A DNA stretch of 64,000 nt, taken from the NCBI GenBank assembly GCA_930367205.1, contig OV884009.1, positions 36,341,841-36,405,840 of the forward strand. Reading direction: 5' to 3'. Every line of letters begins with the position of its first letter. Within the stretch, counting starts at the first letter, position 1. The position numbers were made by a program, and so were the translations under genes. The notes under the pieces are model-generated. The model had not been told where the DNA came from. It searched no databases and was given only the letters and a program-made list of their open reading frames with translations. Origin of the DNA: Acanthosoma haemorrhoidale. Lineage: Eukaryota > Arthropoda > Insecta > Hemiptera > Acanthosomatidae. Of this stretch, positions 12,259 through 22,533 are shown piece by piece.

Positions 12259-13849
12259 TTAAAAGTAACATATTTTCAAAGGAATATTTCAATAACTTGG
12301 AATTTTAAAAACAAATTGGTAAATAGGTTTGATGAACAATAATTCATTCATTCAAAAAACATTCACTATAGCGATTGTACACCAAGAAGGAATTTAACAA
12401 AAAAATTTATTTCAAATAGGTGTAGGATTACACCAAGATTACCGAAAAGTCAATAGATAATACATATTTTTAATTGTTATTTTTGACTTATAATGTGATA
12501 TACAAACTATTTCTTGATTGTCAGATGGTGAGTTCAAGGGCACTATAAACATGGTTAGCTTTCAAGGTTGAAATCACCAAACCTGTGCACATAGATACAG
12601 CATCTCAAACAAAATCAATCTTGATAAATAATCAATAAAGGATAACTCATTGAGAAACAGAACTGAAAATAACCATTTTACATTATTTAAATTTGATATG
12701 CAGTTGTGAAGATGTACTCTTCAATTTTCAAGGACAAACCTCAGGGATCTAGCAACCCTGTCCACATTCAACCTGTTGATTCCCCTTATCTCCCATTATT
12801 AAGAGAGGATTACGACTCTACCTCGATTCTCATCTACCTAGACTTAATTCTGGTGGCCAATTGTCCCAGGGTAATGGTGCCTTTAAGCCAGGGCTAATTA
12901 ATCACTTTTCTAGAATATCAATTAATCAGAAATTTGTAATCCTGGGCTGAGACTGATCCTCCATGTTTAATAGCAAAAAGGTGAATGAAAAAAATAAATT
13001 TTGGTTGATATAAAATTAGGAGAAGAAATTAATACCCACCTCCTTCCTACTCAGAAGCTTTTCAAGATTTAAAGTTAAATATATATTGATCAGTTAGTTA
13101 TGGTTCTGATTTCTGAATCATAAAATGAAACGCCAAATGAATATAAGTTACCATGTCATATAATCATCATTCCATAAATAATACAGTGAATAGGATCAAT
13201 AATTAAATCTACCAATAATTAATAATTCTCATCCAGAATATTTATAGTCTTATGTGATCAAATAAGGTTTTAAACACAGAAGTGCTGCAAACCAACCTAA
13301 AAATCAAAATACAGGTAAATGAGAATATTTAAAAAAAATGGAACATAAATTAAAAAAATTACTGTACCAGCTTTATTTTACTATTAAATTAGTGATTTAA
13401 CTTCAACAATAAACACAGAGAAGTTTAGGGAAGTTTTACAACCCCATTTCGTTAAATGATCGAATAATGTATTTATACTACCATTAGCAGGCAGAATTAA
13501 AAGCCTGAATATAAAATTTTAAATTATAATGATGCCCAATTAAAATTGTTTGAATAAAAACATCCTAAGACATACTCTCCTTTAATATTATTACTAAAAT
13601 TTGAATGATCTCTAGCCAAACGAAATCGGTACACATTTTAAAAACACTGCTGTAAAGTTAATTCCCCAAGATGACAAATAAAAAAAAGGAGTGCCATAGG
13701 CAAAATATTTTTTTTTAATTTATATATGTATAAATATATTTATTTAAATGGTTACAACCAATCAATACACATAGAATTTAAAGCAGCTTAGTAGTTCAGT
13801 TTTTTAATGTCTTGTTTCTTTTGGGGGGGGGGGAAGCCAAAACCTTAAC
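12259..13849. other. AT-rich DNA upstream of POMGNT2, no gene recognised
   Basis: No coding exon recognised. A short open frame at 12706-12897 has no recognisable similarity and is not called. The stretch would contain the upstream regulatory region of the POMGNT2-like gene, but I cannot point to specific sites. Confidence 0.4.
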
Positions 13850-14640
13850 TTGACACTTCACAGAGGGCTCACAAGAAATAAAATACTAGTTGATTTGGAG
13901 GTCACAAGACCACTTCTACCATAGTCATCGCTAAGGGTTGCCGGGGATGAGATGAAAATTTAGGGCATTAGCATACGGATTAGGATGGGGGTTCGGAATG
14001 GATGTTCTGATAGTGGAAGGTGTCTAGGATTTAGGACTAGGTGTCTATCAATGAATGGGATGTTGAGAAACATGAAGGGTACAGCTGTTGACATATAAGG
14101 GAGCATTGGCTATTTTGCAGAGGATTCTGGATTGTAGGTGAAGAATATTGGAGGGCTTGGCACTCCCTTAGAGTTCTCCTCCATATGACCAGGTAGGCTG
14201 GAGTTATGTAAATCTGTCTCTTGATTTCTATTGTTATTTTAGAACAATTTTCAATGAAGTAATATGAATCGTCTGTTAGTTTCTTGTAATTTGAATTTAA
14301 TGTGAGGGCCCCAAAAACTCATCAAACAAACCAAATAATGCACAATTAATACTGCAACCACATTTATTCAATTTTCTTTAAGGCTGGAGATAAACATGTT
14401 CTAATGATCAGGATACTAAGTTCCTAAAACAATTTGTTTAGAGGTGCTTACATCTATACTAGACTCTCACTTGTCTACTATAAGTCCTAGATAGTTGGTC
14501 TGGGATTTGAAAGAAATGGTTTGGTTGAAAAGGAATGCTGGAAGACAGGGTGAGCAACGTAGTGTGAAAGTGACATGGGAGGACTGAAATCATATTAAAA
14601 ATGGTTTGCATGAAATACCTACCTAAATGCGACTAATTTC
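13850..14640 (-). mobile_element. Jockey-type LINE polymerase relic, interrupted
   Basis: Minus-strand frames match the C-terminal part of Jockey-clade reverse transcriptases: SFKSQTNYLGLIVDK (family: YLGL.LD.RLTW), then after a foreign insert WGPHIKFKLQETNRRFILL, then a region corresponding to the post-polymerase thumb with several frameshifts. The insert at 14313-14457 is the copy of the POMGNT2 start region. Many stops make it a dead copy. Confidence 0.6.
14313..14457. repeat. Copy of the POMGNT2 start region inside a Jockey relic
   Basis: About 145 bases almost identical to 12108-12258, in the same orientation 2.2 kb upstream of that gene. On the minus strand it retains the ATGAGTTTT of the POMGNT2 start, then joins LINE sequence, where the frame runs to a stop after about 20 codons. 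It sits between two parts of the Jockey relic that would otherwise be adjacent. Confidence 0.85.
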
Positions 14641-15155
14641 GAATCTGCTCTTAAAAACAAAGAAAGATCATAAGAATGAGCTCAAGACATATAACTCATA
14701 GATTTATCTGAAAATGTTAATGACTTAAATGACAGTAAATAATACAATTACCGGGAAATAAAGTGCCAGATTAGCTAACAGTTCTGTAAATTTTGTCAAA
14801 AATATCCACAATATAAAGATTATAAAAAATGTAATAATATCAATTAATAAATTTGACAATAAAACTCGTGGAGATTCAATCGCCTAACTCACAATAATAT
14901 TTTTGATAAAATAAGCAATCATTAGCCGTTGAGTAAAGCAAAGTTCAAACAGGCACATAGAGAAATAGACGGAGAGGAATCACTCGACCTAAAACATAGA
15001 AAGCAATATCAGCATAACGGGGCTTCTTCGGTTGGATACCCTAACTATACCTATGTGTTCAGGTCTATAAAAGGTGCATGAATGGTGGTGAATTAGCCAA
15101 CTACAGTTACTAGTTATCTGCAATGAGATGGTAACTTTCAGTGAAAACAGCCCAA
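14641..15155. other. AT-rich intergenic DNA, nothing recognised
   Basis: No coding, repeat or structural signal recognised between the Jockey relic and the Tc1-like element. Confidence 0.4.
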
Positions 15156-16128
15156 TACACTGGTGGACAAAGCTAACGCATCGCTATGAAATTCTTTAAT
15201 AGTAACTTAAACCCATTTAATTTAACTGATGGTTTCATTGATTAAAATAAGACTTATTTAAGGATCTTTTAAGAAGAAAATTTTAAAAAAAATATAAAAT
15301 TTCATTTAGAAAAAAATTAAAAATCACTAAATACAAACGTTACATCCATAATTCAATTCCATTCGGATTCTAAATAAGTTCAGTACTTCGTATTTGCACC
15401 TTTTTCACCAATAACCGTGATCACCTTTGCATTGTTAAGTTTTGCCTAAACCCCAACTTTCGTTGGCCCTCGCTAAATGAAGATGGGTTCGTTTGTGTTA
15501 CTTTATGACTGATTCAACGCGCAATGTTGGAGGCCACGTTATTTTGGTTTTCTTCCAACCTCTCTTAGACACTAATAATCTTTGTCCGTTTCGGTAAAAA
15601 TAACGAAAACCTGACAATTATAGGATTGATGATTGAAGAGGATGGGTGGAATGAATAATAAATTAGAAATAGCGGATCAACCACTTGTACAAAAAAAATA
15701 TTAGGCAGGCGAGTACAAGACAACGACTTCACGTTAGACCTAAGAAATAAAAAATAATAATAACCAACTGTGAATTTACTTACATGTGAATGTGAGGCCA
15801 AAAATCTTACTCGTTACCCCGAATAAACATACTAAATTATATTTATTTATCTTGCTTACTCCAAGCAAATATGCCGTACAAATATAGCCATTACAAATGG
15901 ATAACACCAAGGCCGTCATCCAATAAAATAAAAATGGGAATTCAAGAAAAACAGTAAAGTATATTGACTAATCTGAGCAACAAACAAATAATTGAATTTT
16001 CCTTCTTAAACTGGCCTATGGCCCTCTTCTAAAAATTCAAAATAACATGAAATAAAGAGTAAATTTTTAGGACTAGACTACGGTTAATTAATTTAACCAT
16101 TCCCTCAACCTCTCAAAAGTTTTATATT

Positions 16129-16192
16129 AAAATTTCTTATAACTTAATATACAATTTCTTATAATTTAATTTGCAATTTCTTATAATTTAAC
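16129..16192. repeat. Three short tandem units inside the Tc1-like element
   Basis: Three consecutive units of about 22 bases, each with core TTTCTTATAAYTTAA. A small local tandem array with no evident function. Confidence 0.7.
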
Positions 16193-16585
16193 AAAATATA
16201 CACATAATCTTCTCTTAAACCTTTTGATTAAACAACGTAAATCCAATTTTAATTGCTGATCTGATCCTGCATGCGTTATTCCCTTTTGTTATTTTACCTC
16301 GTAATTGAAACAAAACTTCACCCCCGATATTTCATGTGCATCACCTTTTTCTTTCTTCCTTTTTTTTTCCATCTTTTAAATTTTACTGAAACAAAAACCG
16401 TATTAGCATACTTTGGATGAGGTCCTAAATGAAATCCCGTGGTAGGTTAGCCCACTCTTCGATAGCTGCTGTTTCCTACTCCCTGAGAGTCAGAGTCATG
16501 GAGTTACGGAATCGCACACTTTTCTTGATGAGCTGGTTCTAAACATGCTCAACGGGTGTGGGTCCGGCTGGAATTGGAAACATCG

Positions 16586-16818
16586 TGTACGTGGCTGATC
16601 AGATTCCTGAGTTCAGTTCCAGTCACTCTTTAGTTTCTTAATGACTGGTTCCTAATAAATTTGTTATCATTAGGTATAAAAACCTCGGTTACCCTTGTCC
16701 GGCTTTGTGGAGTGTGAGTCTGTCTCTTGATAAAGCCGTCGAACCCGGCCAGTTGTCGAGTGATAAACAACCAGCCTTATCGCTCTAACCTTCTCCCGAC
16801 AATGTAAGAGCCCTAACA
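16586..16818 (+). mobile_element. Small solo LTR nested in the Tc1-like element
   Basis: The 233-bp segment begins TGTACGTGG and ends CCCTAACA (TG...CA) and is flanked by a perfect duplication ACATCG at 16580-16585 and 16819-16824. It contains a TATA box (GGTATAAAAACC near 16674-16685) and a GC-richer downstream part. No second LTR or internal region is present, so it reads as a solo LTR. The orientation follows the TATA box. The family is not identified. Confidence 0.7.
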
Positions 16819-17289
16819 ACATCGTGCTCACTCAAGTTCTAGATGAAGAGGCATTAAAAATGTTAAAAACTACGCTGAGGGCGCCATTATGTGTAAAAGT
16901 TGCCAAATTGATACTGATAAGAAAGAGAGATGCTAATGTTCATTAGCTGTTGCCAACAGGCTTTGGTTAAGAAACGGATGATTAAAAATATATTAGACAT
17001 TATAAAAGGGATTTCCCACTCTTTCCAGGACTAAATATTTCTTTAATCCGTGTTTTTTTTTTACTAAATAACAACCTCATGTAAGTTAAATATGTTTAAA
17101 ATACTTAAATTTTTAAAAAATCATGAGGCCGTGTTTATATTTTCCACCAGTGTATCGTCATAACAACTATCTTAGACCTAGATGGTTCCCTTTTCGACCG
17201 TCTGCTCCCATAGTTGAGAGAATGATGTAGGAGATGTGTTGAACACGGGATTATGCAGAATGTTCGGTGAATCAAAGAATTCGGTAAGT

Positions 17290-18240
17290 GTACTGTAGAT
17301 CAACTCATCAATCGTGGCAGATCAAAGTTATCGTGTAGCTCATAATTTTTCCACTGCTGGAATGATGTATGTCGGGCCACTTTTAAAAGTATCCCGTCCT
17401 GAAATTGCTGGAGCCGTTTAGCTGCCCCTTCCATCAGATGACGAAAAAACGGTGTACCGTAACGTAGATCCGGACTAAATATACTCTTATACACCATCAG
17501 CTTGAGACACAGTGATAAGTTGGGGGGATTTCAACAAGTATGAGACCCGGTAAGACTTCTTACGAACTTGTTTGAGTTTTCTCGCAAAGTGGCCCTAGAT
17601 ACTACGAGAGGTTGAGTTAAACTTTAATTTCTCTCACAATCAAGTTATACAGGTAGCAGGATTCAGTAACTGTTAAAACATTTAATAAAATAAAAGACTA
17701 AGGTCTGGTCAATGGCTATTGTCGCTGCTGACACCGCCATCACAAAATTCAACCTACGAGAATATTCATTGTCAGTCTTTCCGGAGTTCACTCTAACCTT
17801 CAACTTTCCCAGTTTATCACTGTTTCAGTCTTGAAGAAGGGCTTTCATGGTATTCGTGCTGCTTCTGAGCACCGCGATGTCATCAGTGAAGACTGTTAAT
17901 GTAGTGTTCTTGAACTGGGCTAAAACGATTTCAGATGTGTAGAAGTTAAAAACCACTGGGACAACATGGTTTCTTGAGGTTCTCCACGCGATTATGGTCA
18001 TTGGAGAGGCTATCACCAACCCGCTCCCACAGTAACTAACCAGCATCGTGTAGAGCTGCTCCAGCAATTCCTGATCGCAAATCATTCGGCACACTGTCCC
18101 GTGGGTCCACTGAGTCGAAACCCTGCGTGATCAAAGCTGTGGCTAGGTTCTTGTTGACGTCCTGGCTAGCTTTTGATTGTGATTTCAAGAAGGGAGGTAC
18201 TGTATTGATCCAGGCCTTTTATTACATACATAATTATGTT
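17290..18240 (-). mobile_element. Jockey-type LINE reverse-transcriptase relic
   Basis: Minus-strand frames show a KASQDVNKNLATALI stretch, GFDSVDP (family AFDSVD), VFNFYTSEIV, and TVFTDDIAVL, the degenerated FADD catalytic box of reverse transcriptase, with A replaced by T. Closer to 17300 a C-terminal piece reads KVARHTSFQQWKNYELHDNF, like the A.WYV.N..LH.DL segment of Jockey elements. Frameshifts separate the parts. Confidence 0.6.
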
Positions 18241-18688
18241 AAATTTGAAGAGGTATCCTAAAACTATACTATAACTAAAAATAAAAATTATAGTGGTGTA
18301 CTTTAAATTAGATGAATACGATTTTTTAACAAAGTTCTTAATACGTATTAAAGCTATCGATACTTCTGGTTAATTTATTTATTTGTTTTTTTCTTGTTGT
18401 ATTAGACGCTACGAAAATTGTAGATCGTTCTTTTGACAACTTACCTCCCTTACAAGTTTCCCACTTTTAGCGTAAGGTTTTGTCCGCTGTAAGTCGAATA
18501 AACGATCCTGTTTCGGCACTATTATAAACGTTAAAATTTGCATAATTTTCACGCAAATTAGCTCAAATATAATCTAGCCAACTTTCGAAAACTAGCAGAC
18601 CGCGTGCTGGTTCTACACTGATTTTTCCGAAAACGAAATTCCCTAGCAATAACGTGTGATCCAAGAAGAAGAAAATTTAAAATGAGTT
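18241..18688. other. AT-rich spacer, nothing recognised
   Basis: Between a Jockey relic and an LTR. No gene or motif recognised. Confidence 0.4.
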
Positions 18689-19207
18689 AGTCGGGTTTGA
18701 TGTGTCCCCAAGGGGAGAGGACGACGCCCGCCGCGGCTTAGGGTCACTACAACCCCAGCCGCTGTCCGGCGAGCGTCAAGAAAGAGATAAAATGGGTAGA
18801 CCTGTGCTGGCTGCCTAGTCGGCGGGCAGCTATATTCGTATTGATCTGACTCCATAAGATCTTAGAAGGTGTGCCCCAACAAAGCACTATGTTCAGGAGA
18901 AGAGGAACAGGGTAGGTTTTATAGGTAGTTTATGTGGTCTTGGAATGACTACGAATTCACACTCGGTGTCTAATGGTAGGCGAAAACCATCCGTATCCCA
19001 AAGGCGAGTGTGAACTGGAGAGAGGCAGACTACTAGGTAAAGTTTGTAGGGCCACGGCAACCGTCGTCTGCGAGGGAGAGGTCTCTCCCAAGGAGTTGCT
19101 AGTTTTAGCGAGACGAAGGCAGAGAATCCCACTAGGAAGGTATGGGGGATGCAGAGGTAGTTGAATAAGAAAGCCATGGTTCGAGTAGAGCAGCAAGCAC
19201 CAGTGCA

Positions 19208-19267
<60 letters not shown>

Positions 19268-19472
19268 AAGAGAGCAGTGCTCCGTAGGTGCTGGGTGACC
19301 TGAGTCTGGCGAATGTACTGCTTATATAGGCAGGCCAGTGGTGTTGGGGGGTTCCCCCAACTGCGGCTATTTCATACACTAGTTTCCCCTCTCTTAACTG
19401 AAGCTTTAAGGTCTTTTCTGGGCCGAGAAGAGGGGAACTTCTAATTATTCGTGATAAAGAGGTTGACACAGG
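18689..19472 (-). mobile_element. Solo LTR, GA-tract family, copy 1
   Basis: Homologous along its length to the better-delimited copy at 39333-40266. Read on the minus strand it starts near TGTCAACCTCTTTATC, has a TATA box (CCTATATAAG, 19321-19330), an AG/CT microsatellite at about 19208-19275, and ends near CCCGACT. Flanking GAGTT and GAGGT are only weakly alike, so no clear target duplication. Short open frames across it are not conserved between copies and are not called as genes. Confidence 0.65.
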
Positions 19473-20559
19473 AGAGGTTTATAAAAACGTTTACTCAATT
19501 CAATTGCTTTTTCTTGAAGTATTGGACTGTTTATTGGAATTTTTTCGGACCTTTGAATTTTGACCCATTCTAGAAGTGCCTTTTCCACATCTTGATTTTA
19601 TCCTCTTGCTAGATTTGACATCCTTTTCAAAAATATTCAGTAAACACACGGAGTGAAATATGGAGCCATCATAGTTCATAAAGAAAAGTCGGAAAATTTA
19701 AAAGGCAGAAGGAATAAATATAAGAATATCGTTATAGGCAAATAAAAGGACCAATTTGCTTTTAAAAAGGACACAGCTAATTCCGGTTTATGGTTATCAT
19801 TGTATAGGAATAAACTTACTGCAGATGAGAAAGAAAACCAATCAAAGGTATTACTAGGAATCGTTGTACCAAGAACATCGTTAGATCCGAATTACACTGT
19901 ATTTCAATTACATTTTTATCTATACCCCAGGTACATTTTTGGTAAACGAAAAGGGCGCCGACGAAAATAATAGTAAAATATGAAATAAGTGTCAATTTAA
20001 TTAAAATTATGTGAATACCTTATATTACAAGGACCAAAGGGCCAGTTTAATGGTAATAGCTTGAGGTGGCATCTCGTTTAAGTATGATTCTTGTTTCTAA
20101 TGAACCTTTCAGTTAATTCTTCAAGTGATATTTACCCATCAATATAATTCCCATGACACTAAGGTAAGTGGTTATATGAACCATCCCTATAATAGTGCAT
20201 ATTTTAATAATAAGGTTCAGTTTTTAATCGAGTGGTAACTAAGGTTAGTTAATTACTCATCATCAATCCAAGAGTAAGAATTAAATAGGGCAAAGCATAA
20301 TTAGTGGACGTGAATGTTTTACACTGCATTGTAGTATTTAGAGGTATATAGGAGTTTGGGCCTACCATGGCTTGCTTTACCGTCTTTTGTACTAGAGGTA
20401 GAGATTCTACTGGAACTGGTCTTCCTGTAATTGAGAAGATACCTGCAGATGACCCTTGTTTCTCTACATTTTAATAGTTGCAGGAAGACCTGAACCGAAC
20501 TGAGATTTGGGCACTCTCCACAAACTTCAATTAAACGCACATAAATCTTAAGTAATTAT
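19473..20559. other. AT-rich intergenic DNA, nothing recognised
   Basis: No coding or mobile-element signal that I can support. Confidence 0.4.
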
Positions 20560-21240
20560 CATTGGCTCATGTTCCCTCCCCATACCCCAAATAAAAATCC
20601 TTTCCTCCCAATCAATTTCTTCACACCACTGAAAAACACATATCCCAAATCACCCCTGATTGGGTATCCCTCTAATTTCACACTCGATCATTCCAATCAT
20701 TTTGTCCTATATTAAAGAAGCCACCTCACCTCTAATGCCTTCTCCCATTTTGTTTATGGTTCCTGGATGAACTGTTTTCTAAAATTTATCCAGATCCCCG
20801 TCCTGCGTTTTACAGTGGTCTACATGTAGTTGGGATGGCTTCACTCTTCCACCCATTGCCTGAACTTCCTTTGATTCCTGAACTAGAAAAAGCCTCCTTA
20901 CAAGATTCTCCAATTCAAATTCCCATCCAGCTTCTATCCATTAATGCTTCATATTGAAAGGCCTCGCTCCTTTGATCATTCCTTTCTAATTGGCACTGCT
21001 TACCCATAGAACTCATTTCCGTGAATATTTCATGGTCCTCATATTTAAAAACCTTATTTTACCAGTTCTTCATATTGTAACTGTCCATACATTCCACCCT
21101 TTCATCCTCCTCTGGTAATAATCCCTTATTTTTATCTAATGCTTTTTTTGTCACAATTGTAGCAACATTATTTCCTTTTGCTCCTTAATGTATTCAATTA
21201 TAATGTTTATTCACTATTATGCTGTTGGTTAATTTTAATG
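20560..21240 (+). mobile_element. LINE C-terminal relic (L2/CR1-like)
   Basis: C-rich plus-strand frames resemble the region after the polymerase domain of the same LINE type seen at 2.6 and 41.5 kb, ending in an FREYFMVLIFKNLI stretch. Heavily broken. The call rests on composition, order of segments and likeness to the other local copies. Confidence 0.4.
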
Positions 21241-21669
21241 TACCATATAATATACATAGTTCCAATATTATAATAGGTTAATCACAAGAGGCAAATTATT
21301 TACTGGATAATTTACCCTTTAGTTATTGGAAGACATCCCCTATAATAAACACATTTTGTCATTAAAAAATTGCCCAATGCCAAGTGTTCAAGGAATGGAA
21401 GCAACAAGAAAAAAAATATAAGGAAAAGACTGTCAAAAACTCTGTTAATAAACACAAAAGGTATAAAATAATAATGTTATTATTGAAGTCATGAAAAAAT
21501 ACAAAACCTTTTATAAACTATTAGCCAAAGAAAAAATATATCGGTATGGTTAGGACGGAAATTTGCTACCTATACAATTTTTTCATTGGATAATAATTAT
21601 GAATAATAGTAAAGCTATACCATAATAAAATCGACTATAACACCTTATTAGATGTGAACTATTTGATTT

Positions 21670-22270
21670 GTCATGTTAATTGTAAAATACGGGATATAAT
21701 ACATGACTTTTGTGTAAAATAAAAAACATATTAATTTTTATGTACACGTTAAACAAATAATAGGAGTTCTAAAGACTAAATTGGAATAGCAGCACAGACA
21801 AAACATATAAGATACCAAGGTTCTTTATTTTAGTGATGCATAACACAAACATAACTTTTATGACAAAAAATTTAATGTGTCATGTTAATTGTAAAATATA
21901 TACATATATACATGACTTTAGTGTAAAATAAAATATACAAAATAACATATACAATTATAAAATACAGGTTATAATACATGACTTTTGTGTAAAATAAAAA
22001 AAACAAAACATATTAATTATTAAAATACACATCAAACACTAGATATTAAATTGGAATAGGAACACAGACACAATAAAATACAAATAATAAACAACTCAAA
22101 TGTGATAAAATTACAGTTTTTTTTAATGATGCACAACATAAACACAATTTTAAAAACAACAACATTTAATGTGTCCCAATAATTGTAAAATATATACATG
22201 ACTTTTGTTATGTAAATTATCAAAAATAGCATTAATTGTTTAAATACATATTAAACAACATTATATTCAT
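21670..22270. repeat. Degenerate tandem repeats 3' of the CDCA7 gene
   Basis: The motif AATTGTAAAATA, a short spacer, then ACATGACTTTTGTGTAAAAT recurs at about 21678, 21890, 21955 and 22182, with longer shared stretches (TAAATTGGAATAG, AACACAGACA) between the first and third. The copies are diverged and unequal in length. They lie within 900 bases downstream of the CDCA7 stop codon, probably in or just beyond the 3' UTR. Confidence 0.65.
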
Positions 22271-22533
22271 TTTATAGCAATAAAAAACGAGGGTCAGAAA
22301 AAACAGAAGGTTTTAAAAATCATAAAAAATACATCTTTATGAAATGTTACGCGCTAAATGTGAAATATTTGCATCTAGTACATAGAAATAAAAAAAATAA
22401 CATTATAATACATATTAAATATTTAATAAAGGAGAGTGACATTAATTATATTATGTCAGGAGTCATCGATTAAGTACAATAACTAAATTGCTATAACAAA
22501 TATGAAAAATATATATGTTGCTAATTATATCAA

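Larger units (their letters stand above)
15158..17152 (-). mobile_element. Tc1-like DNA transposon, degenerate, with nested LTR
   Basis: Terminal inverted repeats CACTGGTGGA at 15158 and its complement ending at 17152 are flanked by TA dinucleotides, the Tc1/mariner target. On the minus strand at about 16380-16580 lies the C-terminus of a Tc1-type transposase: a PTPVEHV.NQLIKKSVRFRN stretch, then EEWANLPRDFI, matching the SPDLxPIEHVWxxL...EEWAxLP pattern. Stops replace tryptophan, glutamate or leucine codons. N-terminal and middle parts were not recognised, so a large deletion is likely. A 233-bp solo LTR is inserted next to the conserved PIEHV motif. Confidence 0.6.

Noticed and set aside
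12706..12897. 63-codon plus-strand frame
   Set aside because: No recognisable similarity, no splice or promoter context.
18893..19469. Minus-strand frames of 94 and 170 codons
   Set aside because: They lie within a solo LTR, include the CT tract, and the frames are not conserved in the other two copies.
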